This document shows positions 1 through 10,237 of a stretch of 64,000 nt of DNA, piece by piece. The stretch lies in contig NW_019029002.1 of the NCBI RefSeq assembly GCF_002105155.1, positions 62,001-126,000 of the forward strand, in the 5' to 3' direction. The stretch is from Lobosporangium transversale (taxonomy: Eukaryota; Mortierellomycota; Mortierellomycetes; Mortierellales; Mortierellaceae). The stretch's first letter is position 1, and each line of letters starts with the position of its first letter. Under the pieces are notes generated by a model. That model made no database searches, was not told where the DNA came from, and saw only the letters and a program-made list of their open reading frames with translations. The position numbers and the translations under genes were made by a program.

Positions 1-500
1 TGTTCAGGAACATAGCCATAATAATGCTCTTTACCAGTAACATATTTGAGAGAACGGAAGCGACTCATCACCAAAGCAGCAAGTGCTTGGATAGCAGTTG
101 TACTGCATGAATCATCATCATAATAGCTTTTGTGAGTGAAATCCCCAGATGTATTTGCAATAATAGTATTGCTAGATTGACCAGGGATATTGCTACCCTT
201 ATGGTAGTCTTTGCAGATGATCTTAACGATGAGTTGATCCTGGGCGGCCTGGCTAACTCCCATTACGATCGCTATCATGAAGACGAACGGCAGAAGCCAG
301 GCAATACTGGGTCTCTTGTACCAAGGCAGCAGCTGTAAAGTTGTCAGACGGGTAACCTCATCAAGTTCATCAATATGCTGTCCATCTTTATGACCGGCTC
401 TTAAGCTATGTTCCTGAGTTACGTCCGTGAGTCTTGATCCTTGGCCATTAGCCAAAAGTGGCTGCCTTTCAGATGTCGACGCATTGTCTGGTAATGTCAT
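1..500 (-). CDS. MFS transporter, N-terminal part (cut by window edge)
   Basis: Reading the minus strand from an ATG at 500 gives 166 open codons that run off the left edge. The first 65 or so residues are hydrophilic and contain an acidic-dileucine-like ERQPLL. Then comes LPWYKRPSIAWLLPFVFMIA, a layout typical of fungal major facilitator proteins in which a K-R-P motif precedes the first membrane helix. Residues 75-95 form one convincing membrane segment, followed by an Asn/Ser-rich stretch that looks like an external loop. Family: proton-driven solute transporter (MFS). The substrate cannot be told from this end, and the remaining helices lie outside the window. The assignment rests on one TM segment plus the preceding motif, so it is moderate. 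Confidence 0.55.
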   Translation of the reverse strand, partial: MTLPDNASTSERQPLLANGQGSRLTDVTQEHSLRAGHKDGQHIDELDEVTRLTTLQLLPWYKRPSIAWLLPFVFMIAIVMGVSQAAQDQLIVKIICKDYHKGSNIPGQSSNTIIANTSGDFTHKSYYDDDSCSTTAIQALAALVMSRFRSLKYVTGKEHYYGYVPE

Positions 501-534
501 TGAAAATATAAAGTTGTAGAAGACGAAGAAAATG

Positions 535-568
<34 letters not shown>

Positions 569-2281
569 AAAAAATATACATTTAAAGCTGGTAGTTGGAA
601 GCACAATGCATCCATATTTGGAAGTGTTCATGCTCTGCTTGGCACACATGTACGACAGACAAAGTTCGGCGCATTCATTCAGAAGGTATAGTTGCTACTG
701 GTATGATGTCCACACTATGAAAGCGAATAACTCTCCTATCGTCATCGTTCCTACAGAAACAAAATACTGGAACCAATGCATGTGGCAGAAATAATCGAAA
801 AATAGGACCCATACATCAAACTAGGCATTGTTCGCGCGATCGGATCTATAATGGACAATATATCCAAAGTCTTTCTAGTTTGGTTAGGTAGAGTAATGTT
901 GTCAGTGCTGATATTGCTGCTACTGGTGTTCTCTAGTCTGTAAAAACGTTTACTATACGAAAAAAGAAAAAAGAAAAAAGTATTAGAGGGATAGCATTCT
1001 TGGTGATGATTTGTATTATCTTAGATTTGGTTCCCGCCGATAATAATTAATAATGACAAAATTGATCCTGATGATACCAACTGCCAAGCATGACAGCGTG
1101 GCAGTGTTTGTAACATCATACTGAGGAGAAAAAGAGGTGGACCAACTTTAAGAAACCTAAGACATCACCGACATGAGAGCTTTTAGCCATATGGCGTGTC
1201 TCTTCCGCATCAAACGTTTGATGAGATCTCTCCCTCATAATCGCCCAGTGAACTTTTATTGAGTCCTTTCTGGGCAAGCTTAATACGATCCAATGGAAAT
1301 CGATGTACAAACCGTCCTCACGTGGTGTCAATAAAAGGTATCATCAAAGTGAATTAATGACGGTGGTAATAGCTCGGTTATCAACGCCATGTTTGTTCCA
1401 AAAAGCTACACGAAGCTATGAACACAACGTTTGCCCACTATGCTAAGATTCACTGAATAGAGGATTAGGAAAATGAAGGCATGGCTCAATATAACATATA
1501 GTAAATGGATTTTTGGACCTATCTACGACGTCTACTACAGAAGGTTACTCGTGCTCTTTTACGTAGGAGAAGAATGAACACTAAGTCGACATCACATAGA
1601 AGTATCACCACTTCTTGCTTGACCTCCAAAATGACTCCAATGATACCATTCTGCAGCATGGCCGCCACATTACTTGGCTCGATTTCCTTCCTTGACAACC
1701 ATTTAACTGGATTTAGCGAGCGTATGGGCAATAAAATATAATACTATTCATATCTTCAATGTGCATCAATTGAACATGAACATCCCGTAGCATTTATACA
1801 AAACGTTTTTCTTCTAATCATCATCCAGGTATTAACCCAAAAGGCCAATCCACATATCAGGTATGCACTTTATAAAGCACAGGATAAGATGGAGGACGTA
1901 GAGAGGAAAGGATTTGAGTATGAACACTTTCTTTTCAGCGTAGAAATTGCCACATTGGTATATAATCCTTATCAGAACTGTACCCACACACCGGTTTTTT
2001 ATCTGAGATAATTCAATACACAAGGGCATCCAGTGACTCTTATAGAATAAATAAATCACCACATTGGGAAGTATTCAATAAAGATACATAATCAATAAAG
2101 GCCAACTGAAGTATCAAGGTAGAGGGTGTGATCTAGCCATTATTTATAAATATATTAAACAATTCAAAAAATATCCTTCTTTAGGATGCATAAAATAGAT
2201 AAAATGGAAGTATATTTACAAAATGGTATCTACTAGAATACAATTTCTGTTACTAATGATTGGAAATATAATAGGAACTCA
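501..2281. other. Intergenic, no supported gene
   Basis: The stretch begins with an A29 homopolymer (535-563), just upstream of the MFS start codon on the minus strand. Short minus-strand reading frames at 1116-1331 and 1519-1731 have protein-like stretches, but no recognisable family, no splice-linked extension and no promoter evidence. They could be decayed gene fragments. The right part (about 2060-2281) is the AT-rich 3' flank of the phosphate symporter. Confidence 0.5.
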
Positions 2282-3841
2282 TTAAAGCTTGTGAGGGGAA
2301 TTGATGATTATTGCGAAAATACAACCAGAGACCAAAGCCGCTGCCGGGAGAGTCAAGATCCAAGAGGAAGCGATGAGGCCGAGGATTTTCCAATTGATCG
2401 ACTTGACCCCCCCTCCACTGCAGAGCCCAACTGAAGTAGTAGCGCCAGTAATGCAGTGGGTGGTAGAAATAGGCAAACCAATTTTGGAACAAGTCAGGAC
2501 CGTCAAACTAGTACCCAGTGATAATGAGAAACCTCTGCTTGGTGAGACATAGCAGATGTTATTGCCAAGGGTAGCCATGACCTTATAACCGTAAGTCAAG
2601 AGACCAATATCGATGGCAACACCACCAAAAGCAAGAATCCAAACGGGGACCGGAGACTTCCCGGTGACATCAACCATGGCATGTTTCCATACGTAGTAGA
2701 TGGTGGTCAAAGGACCAATCGCGTTAGCGACGTCGTTGGAGCCATGAGCGAAGGATGAAAAGCAAGCTGTCAAGACTTGAAGTGTACAGAAGAGCTCCTC
2801 GGTCTTGCTATCATAGCGAGTTGACTTGTCGTGCATATTCTCAACATCCTCAGTCTTCGCATTAATATCCTGGTTCAAGCCATGGAAGGCCTTCTTCTTG
2901 AACCTTTGGAACATAGAGAGTGGTTTATCCTCATTGTCGAGCGCAGCAAGGCCGCTGTTCACAGTGCCGTCGCTTTCGGTGTCTTCATCGGTATTATTGG
3001 CCTTTTCCTTATCAGAAGCGATCTCTTCAAGGTTTTCAGGAGCTTTGATACGGGTCGATACGGCATAGATATAAAAACAATGGTACCAACGAAGAGGTTC
3101 TTCATTTTCCAGCTTGCGACGAAGATAAACCTTTAAGAAAAAGTTACACCACAGGAAGACAACGATGGCGACGCCGAAGGAGATGCCAATGATGGCGCCA
3201 ATAGGCAATTGAGAGAGAGAGAGGCCAGGAGAGCCTTTGAAGATGATGTAGAAGACGTTGATGAAGATAGTGATGGCAAAGTAGAAAGGAATAGCAATAA
3301 GACCCCGCTTGAGCGAATCTTGATGCTTGAGGATTAAAAATCGAGTGACGATGAAGATGATCGCAGTGACTATACCAGCGACCAAAGGGCTAATAACCCA
3401 GGAGAGTACAATTGTACCGACCCCACCCCATTTCACAGTGCTGAACCCGAAGCCAGCGATACCAGCACCAGTGATTGCACCGACAATGGCATGTGTTGTT
3501 GAGACAGGCAAGCCACGAGAGGAAGCAAAGAGGACCCACGTAGAAGAGCCGACGAGAGAGCAGACCATGGCTAACATCAATAACTCTGGTTGTTCCGCGA
3601 AGAGACTGACGTTGATCAGGCCACCTTTGATCGTGTCAGCAGTTGAGGAGCCCATGAGAAATGCCCCAAGGAACTCACAGATGGAGGCGATCAGGATAGC
3701 CTGCTTGAGATTCAAAGCACCAGCGCCGACAGCAGCACCGAAACTGTTGCTGACATCGTTCGCACCGATACCGTAACTGTCCAGGAAGGCAAAGATTAGG
3801 CCAAGAACAAAGAGAAAAGTGTAATCTCCAACTTCCATCAT
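2282..3841 (-). CDS. PHO89: PHO89-like Na+/phosphate symporter
   Basis: A single-exon protein of 519 residues that imports inorganic phosphate together with sodium at the plasma membrane (PiT family; fungal relatives are yeast Pho89 and Neurospora Pho-4). Both halves of the internally duplicated PiT fold carry the family signature: GANDVSNSFG near residue 20 and GSNDVANAIG near residue 367. A hydrophilic loop of about 100 residues, rich in Glu, Asp and Lys, separates the halves, as is usual. The frame is open back to 3991, but I start at 3841 (MMEVGDYTF) because known members begin 8-15 residues before the first helix and because a TATA box at 3953-3963 lies downstream of that upstream Met. 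A hydrophobic C-terminus ends at a TAA. Confidence 0.93.
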   Translation of the reverse strand: MMEVGDYTFLFVLGLIFAFLDSYGIGANDVSNSFGAAVGAGALNLKQAILIASICEFLGAFLMGSSTADTIKGGLINVSLFAEQPELLMLAMVCSLVGSSTWVLFASSRGLPVSTTHAIVGAITGAGIAGFGFSTVKWGGVGTIVLSWVISPLVAGIVTAIIFIVTRFLILKHQDSLKRGLIAIPFYFAITIFINVFYIIFKGSPGLSLSQLPIGAIIGISFGVAIVVFLWCNFFLKVYLRRKLENEEPLRWYHCFYIYAVSTRIKAPENLEEIASDKEKANNTDEDTESDGTVNSGLAALDNEDKPLSMFQRFKKKAFHGLNQDINAKTEDVENMHDKSTRYDSKTEELFCTLQVLTACFSSFAHGSNDVANAIGPLTTIYYVWKHAMVDVTGKSPVPVWILAFGGVAIDIGLLTYGYKVMATLGNNICYVSPSRGFSLSLGTSLTVLTCSKIGLPISTTHCITGATTSVGLCSGGGVKSINWKILGLIASSWILTLPAAALVSGCIFAIIINSPHKL

Positions 3842-3952
3842 TATGAGAAATGTATTTAAGAGGAAAATAGAAGTTGATGTGATGGAGGACCAGAGGAATA
3901 AAGGACTGACTAAGAAATTGCAGTGAAGAAAATACCATGGAGGCTTCTCCCC

Positions 3953-3963
3953 TTTATTTATAT
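3953..3963 (-). promoter_or_regulatory. TATA box of the phosphate symporter
   Basis: On the minus strand the sequence is TATATAAATAA, about 112-122 bases before the chosen ATG at 3841. A start site 30 bases downstream would give a leader of about 85 bases and would exclude the in-frame Met codon at 3991. Confidence 0.5.
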
Positions 3964-4645
3964 ACACATGCTCCTTATGATATAGCCCCACTGTTGATGT
4001 GCTCCATCAACCTGTTGATCGTCTCAGCAATTTTAGACTTTGTTGAGGCCCGGCGATCAAATCCAATTGTCTATAGTCAGATCGGGATTAATGTTTTATA
4101 GGGTCTTTTTACTTGAAGTATCCTATTCATCTAGCCAATAAGGTGTCAGTAAAGCAGCATGCGTTGTGATGGTTGGCACATGGACAGTCAATTTGGGATG
4201 TGATTTGTTGAATATTTCACCAATGAACATGCATTAGTTTCAAAGAAGTTTAACCGCTTGGAATTCTTGGAGCCTCGGACCATCCCCTGTCCGTCTGTCT
4301 GAGCACAGACTAGGACATGATTTTTGATAAGGACCTTCAGGGTCACGTAATTTACTCTGACTAGGAGTCTAGGACAGAGTAGCGGGTGTGAAAAACCCTT
4401 AAGGATGAAACTGATTGTTTAGGACTTTGCTAAATGTGGAATTATTACAAATCTCAGAGAAACATGCCTGGAGTGGAACAAATAAGTTTTTTTTTTTTTT
4501 TTTGTTTGAGGTAAACTTGTTTCTCAGATAACTCGTGCTTGACCGTGAAATTAATTGTTCGTCCGCATGGAGCCAGCTATATTTAAAAAGGATTGTAGTT
4601 TGTATCTCGTCATTACAACTATTTCGGACATTTCCACTATTTGCA
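3964..4645. other. Divergent intergenic region
   Basis: Region between the phosphate symporter (minus) and the secreted protein (plus). It contains a copy of a dispersed repeat (4322-4354), a T17 run (4487-4503) and, at 4578-4590, a TATATTTAAAAAG element. This lies 56-68 bases upstream of the ATG at 4646 and is the likely TATA box of the secreted-protein gene. Confidence 0.5.
4322..4354 (-). repeat. Dispersed repeat with GACC..GGTC hairpin (copy 1)
   Basis: Plus strand reads TTTTGATAAGGACC, then TTCAGGGTCACG, then a TAATTTA-like segment. The same series occurs twice at 57671-57817 after long T runs. Read on the minus strand, each copy is a small GACCCTGA(A/G)GGTC dyad followed by CCTT(GT)ATC and an A run, resembling the 3' end of a poly-A-tailed retroelement (SINE or LINE). 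Only the end is recognisable here. Confidence 0.45.
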
Positions 4646-5371
4646 ATGAAAATCTTATCTATCCTCTCTATTGCAGCCTGGACCGCTGTTACGGTTGCTC
4701 AGACTACTCAAATTGCAACTGATTCTACTCTTAATATCAACCCTGATCCTGCTACTTTTCTGCAGAGCCTGACGTCCCCAGTGAGCTTCAGCGACAACGA
4801 CGAAACCGTGGAACCTCCTAATGATATGGCTGATCCTTCAAACGAGGATGAGATCATTGATGCATCAAACTTCATTGCCTGGTCCTCGCCAGGATACAAG
4901 GGCCATAAACAAAAGCGAAGCAACTCTGAGGGATGCTACCGTCTTGATGGTGGCGCTGTCGGCAGTTTCGAGGGATCCAGCTCTAGAAAATATGGATTCT
5001 ACAGTGATGGCCATTGTAGATCGAGGATGATTTACGGCTGGAGTTCTGCTCCGGTCCATCGTATTGACCCATTGATCTATCCGCAATCCGTTAAAATCAT
5101 TCGTAGAGATGAGCCAAAACCATCAACATGTCCTGCGCCTTCAGACTATACGCTAGTAGCTTGGTCCAGAACTTCGTTCGGTGGCAGGAGGCAATTGATC
5201 CGAGGATTGGGTTGCCGACCATTGGATGGAAGCACGATCTACTCGTTCCAAGGGACATACAAGTACAAATTTTATGACTGCGAGAACTGCTACGGCGATA
5301 CGGTCCTAGAGACCAGCGGTGGAAAGAGTCGTGTTCACAGGATGAACCCCCGCTCTGTTTTTATTTATTAA
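4646..5371 (+). CDS. Secreted protein with two copies of a crystallin-like Cys/aromatic module
   Basis: Single exon, 241 residues. The start at 4646 (MKILSILSIAAWTAVTVAQ) gives a clean signal peptide with an Ala-Gln cleavage site, and a TATA box lies at 4578-4590. The frame is open further upstream, but that part lacks a leader. After an acidic linker with a likely Kex2-type KR site near residue 92, two modules follow. Each runs AW, then (Y/F)xG, a GC pair, LDG, SF(E/Q)G, KYxFY and a second Cys pair region, ending V(H)RxxPxSV. This internal duplication is visible by eye (residues about 80-155 and 170-241). The spacing of aromatic, Gly and Ser residues recalls the beta/gamma-crystallin fold, but I cannot prove homology. 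Function unknown; extracellular location is inferred from the leader. Confidence 0.8.
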   Translation: MKILSILSIAAWTAVTVAQTTQIATDSTLNINPDPATFLQSLTSPVSFSDNDETVEPPNDMADPSNEDEIIDASNFIAWSSPGYKGHKQKRSNSEGCYRLDGGAVGSFEGSSSRKYGFYSDGHCRSRMIYGWSSAPVHRIDPLIYPQSVKIIRRDEPKPSTCPAPSDYTLVAWSRTSFGGRRQLIRGLGCRPLDGSTIYSFQGTYKYKFYDCENCYGDTVLETSGGKSRVHRMNPRSVFIY

Positions 5372-5748
5372 CATTCAATACATGCAGTTTGCATCGCAAG
5401 ATGAATAATTAAAAAAACGTAGTTATTATGGATTATTTAAAAAAATGACCAAAGCACTTTTATAAAACTCCAACAATAGCAAGGCATAGCTATAGCTATA
5501 GCAAGAACAGGCAATAGCCAACGCGAGCCTGCAAAGGGCAAGGTATATCTGACTAGGCGGAGCCGATAAATAATGGATAAAAGTACGACCATTGTCCGGA
5601 AGTTGATGTTACATCGTTGCAACATTCGCGCAGCATTTAAATATATTAAGGGTTATTGTGACTATAATTCCAGAAACCTACATGGCTGTTGCGAATTCAT
5701 TTCTTTGTCATTTTCTAGAACTCATTACCACAATTTTAATAAAAAGAG
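5372..5748. other. Intergenic, 377 bp
   Basis: AT-rich spacer between the secreted-protein gene and AMSH. It contains a short (TAGCTA)-rich direct repeat near 5489-5501. I see no further gene. A first non-coding or tiny coding exon of the AMSH gene cannot be excluded. Confidence 0.5.
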
Positions 5749-7053
5749 ATGCTTGGAGGAAAGATTGAGAAGGTGTATCCGCGCCTGCAGCTCAATGACC
5801 GGGCGCAGGTTACGATGGTTGAGTCAACTCGCTTGCGTCTCTACATTCGGACAGCAGAGCACTTGTTCAAGCAGGTAAGGACTCACTACCTGAGCCTTAT
5901 TAATCTTCGATATAGGAACCTCTAATGATTAGTAATCCGTCTTCATTTTCTATCTGCTTCTTCAGGCGAGGGTTTATCAGCGGGAAGGCGACCTACAGGC
6001 ATCGTATATCCTTTACATGAAATTTTGCAAGTATGCAGCTCAGATCAGTTTACTGAAGGTTGCAGTGTTTTTTCTTTTAAAATTAACGCTGGAATACTCT
6101 TCAGTCTCGTTATCAAAGAACTTCCAAAGCACAGCGACTATTTAAACCCAATCCACAAGGCAGCTCTGGCCGAACTAATGAAAGTAAGCAAGGATGACAG
6201 ATGGGAACAAACATAATGTTGCCACGCTCGGTACCACAAATTTGGCAAGATCTATTTAATATTTATCATCTTATGTATTTGTCATTAGGATGCACAGGAA
6301 GCATTGAACGAAGTCGAAGCGCTTAGGCCAATCCTCGATAGGAAATATGCAGAGTATCAGGAGTGTATTAAACAGCGGGAAGCAATGATCCTGGCTCAGT
6401 CTCTAGAAGCACAGCGTCAACTGGCAACCCAACAACAACTTGATATTAGTAAAGCAATAGAGGAGCAGAGTGAGTTATATTGGGCAAATCATCCTATAGA
6501 TAATGAATGGTCGATTGCAAAAGCCCTTGAAGGGGTTCCTGGGACCAACTCTACACAGCCGGCAATGCAGGGCAGGAGTGAAAACCATCATCGCCATCAT
6601 CACCATCACCATCATAATACTGGAATAATAAGTGAAGTATGAGTTTATTGGATGATAATCTGCTCTAGCAAGCAAGGTGGAATATATTCTCATGGAAAGT
6701 CCATTTCAATTATAGGTTAACTACCCAGAACATCATCAATACCACAATCATTCACGGTAAATATATTTATTGCAACTCATTGTATGATCCTAAGTAGTTC
6801 AGAGAGGAATTTAATGCTAATTATTAAGGCGTGGTCAACTGTTGAATAGACTTGGAGTCTCCCCGGCTAGAGCTCAATCTCAGCAACCTGTACCTACGCC
6901 TCCGGGGCCTCCTCCTGTATTGCCAAAGAAACCTGACATGCGGAGCCACGCACCAAAGCTTCCACCCAAGATTCAGATTGAAGAAGACATTCACGGTAGC
7001 AATTGAAATAATTTATTCTGACTACTTTAAGCGGGGCTGCTAGCAGTAACTGA

Positions 7054-7088
<35 letters not shown>

Positions 7089-8106
7089 GTTGATATATTC
7101 ATTAAACGACAGAATTCTCACAGGGATTGAGAAAGCTTATAGTTCCTCTCAGACTATTGGATAGATTCTTGAATATCGTACGCCCTAATACAATCAAGAA
7201 TCTGGAGACGTGTGGGATATTGGCGGGAGTATTGGTAATTGCTGAAAACGGATATCGACATTGGATTTGATGTTTACATGAGTTTCTTTGGTTCTTTTAC
7301 TCTAACACCCAGTGTCTGGCTTCATAGTCGCGCAACAAGCTTACTGTCACGACATTAATTATCCCAAAACAAACTGCGACCTCAGATACGTGCTCCACCA
7401 CAAATGAAGATGAGCTATTTGAGTTTCAAAGTGAAAGAGACCTCATGACATTAGGTTGGATTCACGTAAGTTAGCTCTACTTTTTTTTATTTTTACTTTT
7501 TAGTCATTCTTAATTTTTAGCATGCCTATGGGAACCATGATGCTGGAGTATTCGAAGTGTTTACTGACATTGCCTTTTATGGCTTCCTAGACTCATCCAA
7601 CACAAACATGCTTCATGAGTTCAGTTGATTTACACACCCATTGCTCATACCAGCTAATGCTACCGGAGGCCATTGCCATTGTATGCGCCCCCAAGCATGA
7701 CAAAGAGTAAAGAAAGGCTTTTAAATGTGACTATCTGTTTAGCTTGCTCGTAGTTTCTTCTAACCGCCAAATATTGACCATTCGACCCTTTTTTGTTTTA
7801 CTTATTTGGCATTTCAAGTTACGGTGTATTTAGGCTAACAGATCCACCAGGGCTACAAATAATCACAAATTGCCGTCAGAAGCCTCTATTCCATCAGCAC
7901 CCCGGCGAAGACGACATTTACACGGTATTTAGCTATATCTTGCATTCTTTTATGACTATTGACTGGTTGATTGGATGTTATATTGAAGGATAAATCATTA
8001 TTTACTCTGAACCTATATATCTCTCCAACAACAGGATGCCTGCGATCAAGGCCATGTTGAACTGGTTGATTTAGATCTGGACATTGTAGACCTGCGCAAG
8101 CGATAA
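5749..8106 (+). CDS. AMSH/STAMBP-like JAMM deubiquitinase, 11 exons
   Basis: Exons 5749-5874, 5966-6030, 6105-6183, 6289-6636, 6716-6756, 6850-6995, 7113-7234, 7328-7465, 7591-7706, 7819-7924 and 8035-8106 join in frame to 452 residues. Residues 1-110 match the AMSH/USP8 dimerisation region ([11 protein letters not shown], then [11 protein letters not shown]). A coiled Gln-rich segment, a run of His ([11 protein letters not shown]) and a Pro-rich linker ([14 protein letters not shown]) follow; the linker is a possible SH3 ligand for Hse1/STAM. The C-terminal JAMM domain is complete: Glu in ETCGILAG, then GWIHTHP and SSVD make the zinc-binding EXnHXHX7SX2D pattern, and [13 protein letters not shown] is an AMSH-specific segment. 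Known role: cleaving K63-linked ubiquitin chains on endosomes with ESCRT-0. The fission yeast relative is sst2. The start codon is the least certain part. Confidence 0.9.
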
Positions 8107-8413
8107 TTGTGATGTTGATTACCATTGGTAATAAAAATATTAAAAAAGAAAATAGACTGCAGTAAAGCCCTGTTGGAAAAAGTGTGGAGAAAACATTAAG
8201 CAACCGGTCACAAGTTGGTTGATTGGCAGTAATTGATTGGGGTGCGCTGAGGTTGAATAAAATGGTGAGATCGCAAGCTTGTGGGGGAAAGTGCATGCTG
8301 AGACTACTTTGAATAAGATTCCCACGCTTTCTTTCCCACCCTCTCCTTCTCTCCCCTTTCTATTCTTTATTTTCTTCTCATTCCATCTCTCATCCTCTTC
8401 ATCTGATCCAAGC
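8107..8413. other. Promoter region of the ALDH6A1-like gene
   Basis: 307 bp. The last 90 bases (about 8320-8405) are strongly pyrimidine-rich, the same type of CT-rich leader seen before several other genes of this window. No clear TATA box. Confidence 0.45.
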
Positions 8414-10237
8414 ATGTTGTCCTACTCTGCCATGCGCCGTGTTACGGCCTTGCCCGCACTCAAGCGTGCCCTCTCCACATCAAGGCCTGCTCTCTATGCT
8501 GCACAATCCTCCATTCCTCGTACAAAGTTATTCATCAATGGTGAATTCATCGACTCAAAGACTGACAAGTGGATTGAGCTCCGCAATCCTGTGAGTTTTT
8601 ATTTTTATTTTTATTTTTTATTTTTTATTTTTTATTTTTATGTTAAACTTATTTTTGGCTGGCTGTCCGTCATGAACTTCTTGCTAACCGTTTCGCCTGT
8701 ATCCTGGGTTCCTGAATTATGCTATCCGGACATGTAGGCAACTCAAGAGATCGTTACTCTCGTTCCTGAGGCCACTCCTGAGGAGCTCAAGTACGCCGCT
8801 GATTCAGCCGCGGAGGCATTCAAGTCCTGGAAGAAAACCACAGTTCTTCACCGTCAGCGCAAGATGCTGGACCTCCAGTTACTCATCCGTGAGAACATGG
8901 ACAAGATTGCTCACTCTATCACTCTTGAGCAAGGAAAGACATTGGCAGATGCCCGTGGTGATGTTCTTCGCGGCCTTCAGGTTGTAGAAGCCGCTTGTGC
9001 CATTCCCCATATGCTCCTGGGCGACAACCTCGAGGTTGCCACTGACATGGATACCTACACTATCCGAGAACCCCTCGGTGTCGTAGCTGGTATCACTCCA
9101 TTCAACTTCCCAGCCATGATCCCTCTCTGGATGTTCCCCCTCGCGAACGTCATTGGGAACACCTGTGTCCTCAAGCCATCTGAGAAGGACCCTGGTGCCA
9201 CCATGATTCTTGCTGAGCTTGCCCAAAAGGCGGGAATACCCGCTGGTGTCCTCAATATTGTTCATGGCGCCAAGGACACTGTTAACTTTATCTGCGATAA
9301 TGAGCACATTAAAGCTATCTCTTTCGTCGGAAGTGACCAGGCTGGTCACTACATCCACGAGCGCGGCTCTCGTAACGGCAAGCGTGTCCAGGTTTGTTGA
9401 TTGACTGTTATTAACTTGTCCAAGGGAAAATTATAAACTAGCTTACCAATGGTTTTATTTGCTAATTATTTGTAGGCAAATTTGGGTGCCAAGAACCATG
9501 GAGTAATTATGCCTGATGCCAACAAGAACCACACTTTGAACCAGCTTACTGGTGCTGCCTTCGGTGCTGCCGGTCAGCGTTGTATGGCTCTCTCGACAGT
9601 CGTCTTTGTTGGTAAGGCTCGAGAGTGGCTTCCTGAACTCGTTGAGCGTGCTAAGCAGCTCAAGGTCTCGTCAGGATTTGAACCCGATGCCGATCTTGGC
9701 CCCTTGATTTCGCCTGATGCTCTCAAGAGGGTTGAGCGCCTCATCGCCTCTGGTGTCAAGGAGGGTGCAGAGCTTGTATTGGATGGACGTGGTATCAAAG
9801 TTTCAAAATACGAGAAAGGCAACTTTATTGGGCCCAGTATCTTGACCAACGTAACAACAAATATGGAGTGTTACCGTGAGGAGATCTTTGGGCCCGTTCT
9901 TGTCTGCTTGAATGCCGAGACCCTGGACGATGCCATCGATATCATCAATAAGAACCCCTATGGCAATGGAACCGCTATCTTTACTCAGAGTGGTGCTATT
10001 GCCAGGAAGTTCCAGAAGGAGGTTGATGCCGGCCAAGTCGGCATCAACGTCCCCATTCCCGTTCCTTTGCCTATGTTTTCATTCACTGGCTCTCGTGGCT
10101 CCATTCGTGGTGATGTCAACTTCTATGGCAAGTCTGGAGTCAGCTTCTACACCTCGACCAAGACTGTCACTGCTCTCTGGCGCCATGAAGATGCCGAGGA
10201 CACTCGCGCAAGTGTTAACATGCCCACCATGAAATAG
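8414..10237 (+). CDS. ALDH6A1: Methylmalonate-semialdehyde dehydrogenase, mitochondrial
   Basis: Exons 8414-8590, 8738-9391 and 9476-10237 give 530 residues. The enzyme oxidises (methyl)malonate semialdehyde to propionyl- or acetyl-CoA with NAD and CoA, in valine and pyrimidine catabolism, in the mitochondrial matrix. The first 35 residues are basic and Ser/Ala-rich with no acidic residue, a mitochondrial presequence. Then follow KLFINGEF, the Rossmann segment with PFNFPAMIP and KPSEKDPG, and the catalytic Cys in GQRCMALS (about residue 313). The GQRCM context and the ending [12 protein letters not shown] are characteristic of this ALDH subfamily. The first intron holds an (ATTTTT)n microsatellite. 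Codon usage is more biased to C-ending codons than in the neighbours, suggesting strong expression. Confidence 0.96.
8596..8640. repeat. (ATTTTT)n microsatellite in intron 1 of ALDH6A1-like gene
   Basis: About eight units of TTTTTA with length variation, inside the first intron. A similar array lies at about 16841-16893 inside the long first intron of the LUFS/WD40 gene. Confidence 0.8.

Noticed and set aside
3842-3991. N-terminal 50-codon extension of the phosphate symporter
   Set aside because: The family starts a few residues before GANDV, and the TATA box at 3953-3963 lies inside this stretch.
8595-8645. ATTTTT array as a telomere-like or CRISPR repeat
   Set aside because: Simple slippage microsatellite inside an intron; no spacers and no telomere motif.
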